Origin: CAYIYO01 sp964367715
Lineage (GTDB): Bacteria > Chlamydiota > Chlamydiia > Chlamydiales > Criblamydiaceae
Length of the DNA: 20,074 nt
NCBI GenBank assembly: GCA_964367715.1
Contig: CAYIYO010000034.1
Location: forward strand, 1-20,074
Direction: 5' to 3'
The notes below the pieces were generated by a model, which saw only the letters and a program-made list of their open reading frames with translations, was not told where the DNA came from and did no database searches. Numbering within the stretch: the stretch's first letter is position 1; every line of letters starts with the position of its first letter. The translations under genes were made by a program, and so were the position numbers. Below are positions 7,326 to 14,367 of this stretch, one piece after another.

Positions 7326-8048
7326 CTAGTCGGGGCAGTCCATGTTGTGATAGACAGAGTCTACGTCGTCGATCCCTTCTAACCATTCGATGAGCGCCAT
7401 GTTTGCTTTTTGGGCTTCTTCGTCACATTCGACATAGAGTTTGGGAATCATTTCTAACGAGGCTTCGTCGCATTTTAGTCCGATTGCTTCTATTGCTGCT
7501 TTTACTTTGGCGAGGTCCATTGGAGCGGTAGTGATGATGTACCCTTCTTCTTCCACTTCAAAATCTTCTGCACCAGCATCCGAAGCAACGAGAAAAAGAT
7601 CTTCTTCTTTGACCTTTCCTTTAACAACCTCTATAATTCCTTTGCGGTCGAAGTTATAGGCAACGGCACCTGGTGTGGCAATGTTGCCTCCCCTTTTATT
7701 TGTCGCGATGCGGATGTCGGAAGAGATGCGATTTTTATTATCTGTTAAAATATCCAATACAAGACCAACGCCACCATGTCCATACAATTCATAGGTCATT
7801 TCTGAATAGTCGGCTTGATCTGCGGAAGATCCTTTTTTAATATTTCTTTCGATCACATCGTTAGGAACATTATTTTCTCTGGCTTTATCTAGTGCGCAAC
7901 GCAAGCGTGCATTCATTTTTGGGTCCGTACCGCCCATCTTCACTGCGCTGATAATTTCTTTTGCGCAGCGAGAGAAAATTTTACCCTTCTTGGCGTCAGC
8001 GCGCCCTTTTTGGTGCTTAATGTTTGCCCATTTGCTATGTCCGGCCAT
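7326..8048 (-). CDS. yebC: YebC/PmpR family protein
   Basis: A 240-aa protein beginning MAGHSKWANIKHQKG, the near-invariant YebC start, with the usual acidic middle and C-terminal domains. Family members bind DNA as transcriptional regulators, or associate with the ribosome and help translation through difficult sequences such as proline stretches (a role reported for YebC-type proteins). The sequence does not show which applies here. The SD-like TAGGAT overlaps the stop of the upstream sprT-like gene, six bases before this start. From memory, yebC is next to a GNAT gene and prfB in Chlamydia; here the metallopeptidase gene lies between. Confidence 0.95.
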   Translation of the reverse strand: MAGHSKWANIKHQKGRADAKKGKIFSRCAKEIISAVKMGGTDPKMNARLRCALDKARENNVPNDVIERNIKKGSSADQADYSEMTYELYGHGGVGLVLDILTDNKNRISSDIRIATNKRGGNIATPGAVAYNFDRKGIIEVVKGKVKEEDLFLVASDAGAEDFEVEEEGYIITTAPMDLAKVKAAIEAIGLKCDEASLEMIPKLYVECDEEAQKANMALIEWLEGIDDVDSVYHNMDCPD

Positions 8049-8054
8049 GATATC

Positions 8055-8726
8055 CTAGCTAATAAAAAAGTTTTGTTGATGTTTCTCTAACCATGCCTCG
8101 GCACGTTCAAAATCACGAAATTTTTTCTCGAGTTGCTTAAACTCTTTCGTGTGGATGCGATGTCTTCCTTTGTCATCATAGTAGGAAGGACTCACATGAT
8201 GCAGCATTTCGTGATAGATCACAAATTTTACAAAATATTCTGGGAAAAACCGACGATCCATCATGCGGTGAATTTTAATCAAACGCAGGGGTTCGTAATA
8301 GAGACCGAAGGTCACTTTGGATTTGCTGCGATGGTTGGGATTTCCAAACCAGGTGATCGTGATATTGACTTGATTATCAAAATAGGTAGCATTGATCTCT
8401 TCGTATAGTGCTTGTAGATCGTAAACATTTCCTTTGGTTGATAAGCGCGTGCGGTCGATTTGGCTTGAGTAGTCTAGGGTACGGAGCTTATCTTCGATAT
8501 AGGCTTTAACCGTGGGGGCGACAACGCTATTTTTTTTACGAATATGGCAGGCGACGGCATCCATGATATTTTGAGGGGCCTCGAGGAAGATACGATGGAT
8601 AGAAACTTTCGTGCATTCGGGTTCCCATTTAACGCTTAGCATCGTCGAATGGTTATCATTGATTCTAATTTTGACTTTTCTATTGGCAGCATGTTCCAAC
8701 TGTTTCTGAAAACTTAACGCAGTCAT
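8055..8726 (-). CDS. SprT-like zinc metallopeptidase domain protein
   Basis: A 223-aa cytoplasmic protein whose C-terminal half holds a zincin motif, HEMLH (172-176). A downstream histidine in RHRIHTKEF (188-196) is the probable third zinc ligand, as in the SprT/Spartan and YgjP-like families. The N-terminal half is basic and without recognised motifs. Eukaryotic Spartan cleaves DNA-protein crosslinks; bacterial substrates are poorly known, so no specific role is assigned. The 6-bp spacing to yebC suggests co-transcription. Upstream lie a tandem array of -10-like hexamers (8741-8795) and two palindromic elements. Confidence 0.75.
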   Translation of the reverse strand: MTALSFQKQLEHAANRKVKIRINDNHSTMLSVKWEPECTKVSIHRIFLEAPQNIMDAVACHIRKKNSVVAPTVKAYIEDKLRTLDYSSQIDRTRLSTKGNVYDLQALYEEINATYFDNQVNITITWFGNPNHRSKSKVTFGLYYEPLRLIKIHRMMDRRFFPEYFVKFVIYHEMLHHVSPSYYDDKGRHRIHTKEFKQLEKKFRDFERAEAWLEKHQQNFFIS

Positions 8727-8740
8727 ATTAAAATTGCCTT

Positions 8741-8795
8741 ATTATCTATTAATTACTAACTATTATCTAACTACTAACTATTATCGACTATTATT
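8741..8795. repeat. Short imperfect tandem repeat upstream of the sprT-like gene
   Basis: ATTATC-starting units begin at 8741, 8762 and 8780, with a degenerate ATTATT at 8790. The core ACTAACTATTATC is repeated exactly at 8755-8767 and 8773-8785. Read on the minus strand each unit gives GATAAT, one base from the -10 consensus, in the direction of the sprT-like gene. The array may supply several weak promoters. No good -35 partner at 17 nt was seen. Confidence 0.6.
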
Positions 8796-8842
8796 TATAC
8801 CGAACGTGATTCAACATTTGTTTTTTGAATTCAGTTGTGTAT
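8796..8842. repeat. Hybrid palindromic element: family A left end, family B right end
   Basis: It starts TATACCGAACGTGATTCAAC (family A-like) and finishes GAATTCAGTTGTGTAT, which matches the right arm of the family B element at 2231-2242 with two changes. The two ends do not pair fully. This looks like a recombinant or decayed copy. Confidence 0.65.
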
Positions 8843-8850
8843 TTTATTTA

Positions 8851-8938
8851 TATACCGTTCGTGATTCAAAACTTCGTTTTTCGGCCGCGGGAGCTTTCAC
8901 GCGGCCCAAAAATCAAATTTTGAACCACGAACGGTATA
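8851..8938. repeat. Full-length family A palindromic element, 39-bp arms
   Basis: Arms 8851-8889 and 8900-8938 are reverse complements with five mismatches, separated by the 10-nt centre GGAGCTTTCA. They begin TATACCGTTCGTGATTCAA and end CGGTATA. This is the best intact copy in the window and serves as the reference for the others. It ends 4 bp before the GNAT stop codon, between that gene and the sprT-like gene. No U-run follows on either strand, so it is not a classical terminator, although a stem this long could protect the upstream mRNA from 3' decay. Confidence 0.85.
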
Positions 8939-8942
8939 ATTC

Positions 8943-9470
8943 TTACAAAAAACGTTCCATAAATACACGACCGGTAAACTCACCATTTATTTCTTTTATC
9001 CAATGCGTTTGGCGTCCAAATTCTTTGAAGCCAAAACGTTTATAAAGAGAAATTGCCGGATTATCTTGATACACTTGAAGATGAAGCAACTCTATTTTAA
9101 AATTTTTCTTTGCTAAATGGATTAAATTATTAAGGAGTTCGCTACCGATCATCTGTCCTCTATGCTCTGGGGAGACGATGATTCCAAACTCTGCTTGGTG
9201 GGCTAATTTTTTATAAGGTTGTAAGTAGAGTGTGATAATTCCAACAGGTTTCCCTTTATGAACTGCTGTGAGGCTACAGCGGTAGCGGTAGAAACCAATC
9301 CAGCGGTTGACCGCATCATCAATTTCCAATTCATCGTGCATAGGAAACCAGCGTTGGATGGTATCATCTTGTAGCCATTTTTTCAGATAAGGAGCATCTT
9401 CGACTTCTGTGTAGCGAATTTCAATATTTAATGGGGAGCGTGGAGGGGTGTCTTCAATTTTTTCTGTCAT
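8943..9470 (-). CDS. GNAT-family N-acetyltransferase (RimJ/RimL-like)
   Basis: A 175-aa single-domain acetyltransferase using acetyl-CoA. The acetyl-CoA-binding motif A is at 97-120, with HRGQMIG (103-109) as the pyrophosphate loop. The usual C-terminal NPAISLYKRFGFKEFG (137-152) follows. The overall pattern resembles the RimJ/RimL and spermidine-acetyltransferase branches; the substrate cannot be read from the sequence. Its ATG overlaps the prfB stop in an ATGA arrangement (9467-9470), so translation is coupled. The prfB-GNAT pairing suggests a substrate tied to translation, such as a ribosomal protein or release factor, but that is inference. Confidence 0.85.
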   Translation of the reverse strand: MTEKIEDTPPRSPLNIEIRYTEVEDAPYLKKWLQDDTIQRWFPMHDELEIDDAVNRWIGFYRYRCSLTAVHKGKPVGIITLYLQPYKKLAHQAEFGIIVSPEHRGQMIGSELLNNLIHLAKKNFKIELLHLQVYQDNPAISLYKRFGFKEFGRQTHWIKEINGEFTGRVFMERFL

Positions 9471-10568
9471 AGTGATCCAAACTCCTTTAAATAACTGTTG
9501 ATAAAGCCATCAATATCACCGTCCATCACAGCCTGAACGTTTCCGCTTTCGAATTTCGTGCGTGTATCTTTGACTAATGTGTAGGGCTGAAATACATAAT
9601 TGCGAATTTGACTTCCCCATGCAATCTCTTTTTTTTCTGATCCTAGCTGCTTGATTTTCTGTTCTCTAGATTCCACTTCTTGTTCGTACAGCTTAGATTT
9701 TAGCATTTTCATACAGGTTTCCCTGTTTTGCACTTGGCTGCGTTGTGATTGACTTGACACAACGATGCCTGTCGAAAGGTGCGTAATTCTTACGGCCGAG
9801 TCGGTTTTGTTGACGTGCTGTCCGCCCGCTCCTGAAGCGCGGTAGGTGTCGACACGAATTTCTTCTGGTCGTACCTCGATGACGATATCGTCTGTAATTT
9901 CCGGTGTGACATCGACCGAAGCGAAGCTGGTATGGCGTTTGGCGTTGGAGTCAAAAGGAGAGATGCGCACTAGCCGATGTACTCCTCTTTCTGCTTTTGC
10001 GTAGCCAAAAGCAAAGTCGCCTTCAAACTTAAACGTAATGCTTTTGATGCCGGCAACGTCTCCGTCTTCGGAGTCGATGACTTCAACATTCCATCCTCTT
10101 CGTGTGGCCCATCTTTCGTACATACGGGAGAGCATCAGCACCCAGTCACAGGCTTCTGTTCCACCTGCCCCTGCGTTGATATTCAGGTAGCAGTGTTTAT
10201 TATCGAGTTCGCCAGAGAGCATGCGGCGAATTTCTAATTCAGCCAGCTGTTTCTCAATTTGATTAACTTCTTCTATCAACTCCGTGACCAGAGCAGTATC
10301 ATCGATGTCGGATGCTTCTGTTAGCATCTCACTTGCATCATCAAAACGGCGGCGAAGAGTGCGGCAGGGGTCGGTCCAAATTTTATAGGTGTTGCACTCT
10401 TTAATGATTTCTTGTGCATGGGACGAATTTTCCCAAAAAGAGGCGTCCGCCATGCGACTTTCCAATTCTTTGACTTTTAGTTCTTTGTTGGGGATGTCAA
10501 AGACACCTCGACATATCAAGAAGGCGTTGATCGATGAGAGTTAAACGTTCTTGTAAGTCTTGGTTCAT
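9467..10568 (-). CDS. prfB: Peptide chain release factor 2, expressed by programmed +1 frameshift
   Basis: Terminates translation at UGA and UAA. The first 23 codons (10568-10500) end in CTT followed by an in-frame TGA (10499-10497). Skipping one T moves into the second frame (10498-9467), giving a 366-aa product. The site reads GAGGTG, then T, then CTT TGA C. GAGGTG is an internal Shine-Dalgarno-like element complementary to the 16S 3' end, and CTTTGAC is the classic RF2 shift site. The protein has the SPF codon-recognition tripeptide (203-205) and GGQ (248-250). The frameshift makes synthesis fall when RF2 is plentiful. The start ATG at 10568 follows an AGGA ribosome site; a promoter lies at 10600-10628. 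The coordinates include the skipped base. Confidence 0.96.
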
Positions 10569-10599
10569 AGCGTGTCCTAAGGTAATTATTTCGACGTTA

Positions 10600-10628
10600 A
10601 TCTTACCCTCTATTTTGAATAAAGTCAA
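10600..10628 (-). promoter_or_regulatory. Predicted promoter of prfB
   Basis: On the minus strand TTGACT (10628-10623) is followed after 17 nt by TAAGAT (10605-10600). This matches five of six -35 bases and five of six -10 bases. Transcription would begin near 10593, leaving a leader of about 25 nt with AGGA before the ATG at 10568. Confidence 0.65.
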
Positions 10629-10689
10629 ACGAAATAGCCCTAAGAAGATAATAAAAGATATTTTATTAAATAAAAGATATACATTCAAT

Positions 10690-10737
10690 TATACCGTTCG
10701 TGATTGAAAATTTGATTTTTGGGCCACGAACGGTATA
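10690..10737. repeat. Family A element, internally deleted
   Basis: The left side (10690-10725) has the full family A arm up to TTTTTGGGCC. The right side keeps only CACGAACGGTATA (10725-10737), which pairs with TATACCGTTCGTG (10690-10702). The missing block corresponds to most of the right arm of the 8851-8938 copy, so this is a deletion derivative. Its last four bases (TATA) are shared with the next element. Confidence 0.75.
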
Positions 10738-10819
10738 CATTCAAAAATTGGCTTTTTAGCATGTCAATCCCCGGGGATTGACATGCTAAAAAACCGATTC
10801 TTGATTTCACTTGTGTATA
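10734..10819. repeat. Family B element with a perfect 40-bp central palindrome
   Basis: 10753-10792 is a perfect palindrome with no loop, centred on CCCCGGGG: TTTTTAGCATGTCAATCCCC followed by its exact complement. The outer ends are TATACATTCAAAAATTGG on the left and the complement of TATACACAAGTGAAATCAAG on the right. The left arm lacks about eight bases of the family B end. The element lies 5 bp beyond the stop of the large gene at 10825 and upstream of the prfB promoter. A loopless palindrome this long tends to be unstable in DNA, which suggests recent origin or active maintenance. Confidence 0.8.
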
Positions 10820-10824
10820 ACGAA

Positions 10825-12062
10825 TTAAACGAGGAGATCTGTCGTGTTTTTAGCGATCCCATTATCTACTCCACTGCTAGAACCCATCGCCTCATTAATG
10901 GTATCGAGGAAGGTGCGCCCATTAATGTTAAGAAGGCGTGCTTTTAAGTAAGCTCCGTAATCCATCATGGTGTTTTCTTTAAGAAAGTCGTGGAGACGAT
11001 CTTCAATAAAAGTTTTGTACTCATTCACATCTTCGCGGCGAATAAGCGTTCTGATCTGGTCTATTGTCAAATTAAGTATTGATACAGGATTTTCTATCTC
11101 ATTCTTTATGCGCGCTTCTCTTCCATATAATGAAGCGATAAATGCTTGAGCAATCAATAGCGCTTTCGAATCCCCTAACGCGGGCGCAAGCTGAGTGAAA
11201 ATGATCGAGCTCAGCTGATTAGCCAAGGCGTCGAGCTTTAACAATTCATTTTTTGTTAAATCGATTAAAGGACTTGTGGGAGGAATCACATTAAGTGGGA
11301 CAGCGACCTCTCCTGTCTCTTCCTGGACAGGCAAAGGCGACACAAGCACCTCTTCTGTTACAGCCATTCGTCTTCTATCGGCTTCTGCAGCAGCAATTGC
11401 ATCATAACGCAATTGATTGTCAAGAATGCTGTCACGCTCAATTCCGGACGTGATCACATTCCCTCTTAAAATGTCGCTTTGAAGCTGTGCATCCAAGGCA
11501 ACGACTTCTTGTCTCGCCTCTGCAATCAGATTCCTGCTTGCCACATCTGCCATTACCTGCGCCTGTTCTTCTGACGCACCATTTTGAACAAATTCTTTTC
11601 TTAGAGAGTCGATCAACTGCGAACGATCAATGTAGTCCTGTAACTGGACGCTGGCAGCTATTTGATTTGCCTGTAAAGTAGAAATTCCTAATGCCGTCGA
11701 CAACGCGGAGGCTAACGCTTGGTTAAATGCCCCTTGGCTATCAAGGGCTCCGGGAGTACGCAACGCAACCCCCACAGCAGCTCCAGCAGAGGCAATTGCC
11801 TGAGAAGCCGTTACGGAAGTACCCACCACTGTGACCGTTCCTCGCGCAACAGCCGCTTCAAGATCACCTACAGGCAAAAGCCAGTTTGCAGGAACTCCCG
11901 CAGAAATCATCAACGCGGTATCTCTAGGTAAAAATAGTGCGCGCATAAGCATTTTAGAAATCCCTTGGCGCACAGCAGCTTCGGGAGACGTAAGCGCGGT
12001 TGTTCCTAGGACATTAAGTAACACAGTACCAGACAACGCATTTGCTTGTTGAAACGAAGGGG
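10825..12062 (-). CDS. C-terminal part of a large Ala-rich protein, truncated by the assembly gap
   Basis: The frame is open from the gap edge (12062) to the TAA at 10825, giving about 412 residues; a TTG at 12036 is not needed as a start. The first part is Ala/Val/Leu-rich with few charges. A helical, charged middle follows (around 11700-11350). A Pro-containing linker and a mixed helical C-terminal domain end ...AKNTTDLLV. No domain family was recognised. It almost certainly continues the gene that starts at 14153, because the frame is open on both sides of the gap and the composition matches. No signal peptide or ribosome site supports an independent gene here. A secreted or surface protein of chlamydia-like bacteria is possible but unproven. 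Confidence 0.7.
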
Positions 12063-12162
12063 NNNNNNNNNNNNNNNNNNNNNNNNNNNNNNNNNNNNNN
12101 NNNNNNNNNNNNNNNNNNNNNNNNNNNNNNNNNNNNNNNNNNNNNNNNNNNNNNNNNNNNNN
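12063..12162. other. Assembly gap (100 N)
   Basis: Exactly 100 undetermined bases, the usual placeholder length, so the true size is unknown. The left flank codes for a low-complexity Pro/Ala/Val/Ser stretch. Joining the two coding parts in frame needs a true gap length of 2 modulo 3; 100 is 1 modulo 3. Confidence 0.98.
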
Positions 12163-14153
12163 GAAACAGAAGCAATATTAACAGGAGCACTCACTGGTTC
12201 CGAAATGGTTGCAGAAACAGAGACAACAGTTCCAGGAGCGTTAGGTGGGGTATTCTCCGAACCAAAAAGAGAAACTGGGGCAGCGGTCACCGGCACGGGA
12301 GCACTCTCAACAGGAGGGATCGCTATTTGCTGAGGAGAGATTCCATTTGCCTGCAATACTAGGCTAAGCGAGGCATTTAACTCATTAAAGACATCAACAC
12401 TCAACACTGTTGCTCCAGCGAGCTGCGGATTTGCCGCTATCAATGCGAGCAATTGGGAAACGATCAATGCAGCTACGGCAGGATCAATTCCATTCCCTAA
12501 CAGGGTAAGAAGCAAAGGATCTGCAATCTGCGTCAAATCAAGAGGAGGAAGTGTTTCTGCAGAAGGAGACGTCTCTGTCGCGGTTGCGGAAACGCCAATC
12601 GCTCCTTCGAATGCATTGCCGAAAATCTGCCCTGCCAATCCAGGCACTCCTAGAGCGATCCCTAACTGATTAAATGATAAGCTCAGCAGTGAAAGATTAA
12701 CGGCTGCGGTAAGAGAATTAACTGTTGCCACCTGTTGCTCGGGAGTAAACTGTTGAAAACTGGGATCCGTGGAAAGGAGAAGAATGACATTTGCTTTTAC
12801 TGCTTCGCTGCTAATCAATGCACCGACACTCTGTAATACTGCTTCTGCCAATACAACATCGATTGCTTCATCCGTCAACGATGTCCTTCCTAATCGCCCA
12901 CTTAGATTCGCCAAGGCAGGTCCTGTTGCTGCTTGTAAAGCGGTTCCTGTCAACAAAAACTTCGCCAACAGGTCGACTTTATTAAAAATGTCATCGGAAA
13001 GCTCTCCTCCTATAGTCGCAGCACTAAAAATTTGACTCGAAATTACCCGTTCTAAGTTAGGATTCGAAAGGCTACTACCAATAGTGAGAATCCCTCCCCC
13101 TCCCTGAGATCCCTGATCTGATGATGCTGGAGAGGATTCCGTTTCATCAATTTGATCTTTACTTTCTACAAGTGTAGGCTTCAATTTTTTATTTAACAAA
13201 TCGAGATATTCATCGGAATAACGAAGGCGCAATGTCAACTCATCTAGACGCTGAAAAGAGGGATTTGCAATCGGATCATACAATTGCGCAATGATTGCGC
13301 TTGTGATCTGCACTGCTACAGTGTCGACAGAATTTAATTCGTGATTTCCTCCTGGACTTGGATCTCGACTGACCAAAGGAGTAACATTTCCTGGGGAGGC
13401 ATAGTGTCCTGCGCTTTTCGGAGGAGGGGGCGCCATCGCAGCCCGATAAGTAAGGGTGGCCTCATAAGGAAGCGCTGGTAATCCTGCCGCGGTTCTCTGG
13501 TCATTTAACTGATCGATTGCCGCATTGTTAATCGCAGCCTGGTTGTTATAGACATCAATCGCGTTATTATAGGCGATAATATCAGCAGAACGGCTTGCCA
13601 CATAGCTATTGTAGTCGGCCACAGCACCATCGAGATAGACTTCATTCCCATAATTTGAGCTAAGAGGATTATTATATTCACTGATGGCTTGATTTAAGGT
13701 ATCGACCGCTGCAATCTCTGCTAAAATTCCAACATTATAAGCGGCGATCGCCATATTGATTTGAGTCACCTGGGAATTCTGAGAAAAGCTTAAAAACGCC
13801 TGCTGCGTCGCCACGTCGCTCACTTGCGCCAATAAATCATTCAAGATATCTGCCGTTAGTGCACCGTTCCCCTTCAATAATTTCTGCAAAAAGGAGTCCA
13901 ATAAATCCGATAAATTCTCTTCATGCTTAAATCCTTGGCTATTTTCCCCAATAATCGTCACAAACTCCATTAATGACATCGGAGTCCCTCTCAATAAGAC
14001 TTCGCTGGCACTAATATCACTTCCCACGGTGCGTAAGGGAGAAAAAAAGTCGGCATTGGCAGTCGTTATAGGGGCAGTATAAACAGAGGTCGTTGGTGGG
14101 GACGATGGGGTGGAAGGTATGGACGGCGGCCCGACGGGGGGAATGGAACTCAT
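12163..14153 (-). CDS. N-terminal part of a large Pro/Ala-rich protein with a YN-heptad coiled coil
   Basis: About 663 residues are readable before the gap. Residues 1-32 are Pro/Ser/Thr-rich and disordered. A helical segment spans about 45-125. A regular heptad coiled coil with recurring Tyr-Asn pairs spans 125-222, followed by a Pro patch (PPPPKS, around 245). Residues 360-540 form an Ala/Leu/Gly-rich, weakly hydrophobic region, and a Pro/Ala/Val linker leads into the gap. No cleavable signal peptide is present. The start ATG at 14153 has GAGGTT upstream, and a TATAAT on the minus strand at 14202-14197 is a plausible -10. The Pro/Ser-rich N-terminus without a Sec signal would suit a type III secreted effector or translocator, but I recognise no named family. 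Its last coding bases before the gap are at 12163. Confidence 0.75.
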
Positions 14154-14367
14154 AAGCTAACCTCGCAAGATAAAAACACCTTTCTCTCTATTCTTCATTA
14201 TAATTCAAAATAGTAATAAAAACCATTCTATTAAAACTTTAAATTAACGTTTCAGTAATTAAAATTCTCAAATTAACAAAATCCTTACATTTAGGGCTTT
14301 TCACTTGTAAAATAAGGGGTGACCACTTAAAATAGTCTTTCCAAAACCAACAAAGAACGATTTAAAT
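14154..14367. promoter_or_regulatory. Divergent promoter region between the large gene and typA
   Basis: A 214-bp AT-rich spacer. On the minus strand TATAAT (14202-14197) faces the large gene. On the plus strand TAAAAT occurs at 14308-14313 and again at 14328-14333, each one base off the -10 consensus and facing typA; neither has a good -35 at 17 nt. typA has only a weak ribosome site (AAAGAACG). Exact promoters are not settled. Confidence 0.4.

Noticed and set aside
8851..8938. Reading the long hairpins (8851-8938, 10734-10819) as Rho-independent terminators
   Set aside because: No T-run follows the stem on either strand. Their ends and mosaic structure recur in unrelated contexts, including a leader region.
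12006..12062. End of the upstream large ORF read through the N run
   Set aside because: The frame after the gap depends on the arbitrary 100-N length. The other frame there is open for 400 codons and fits the gene.
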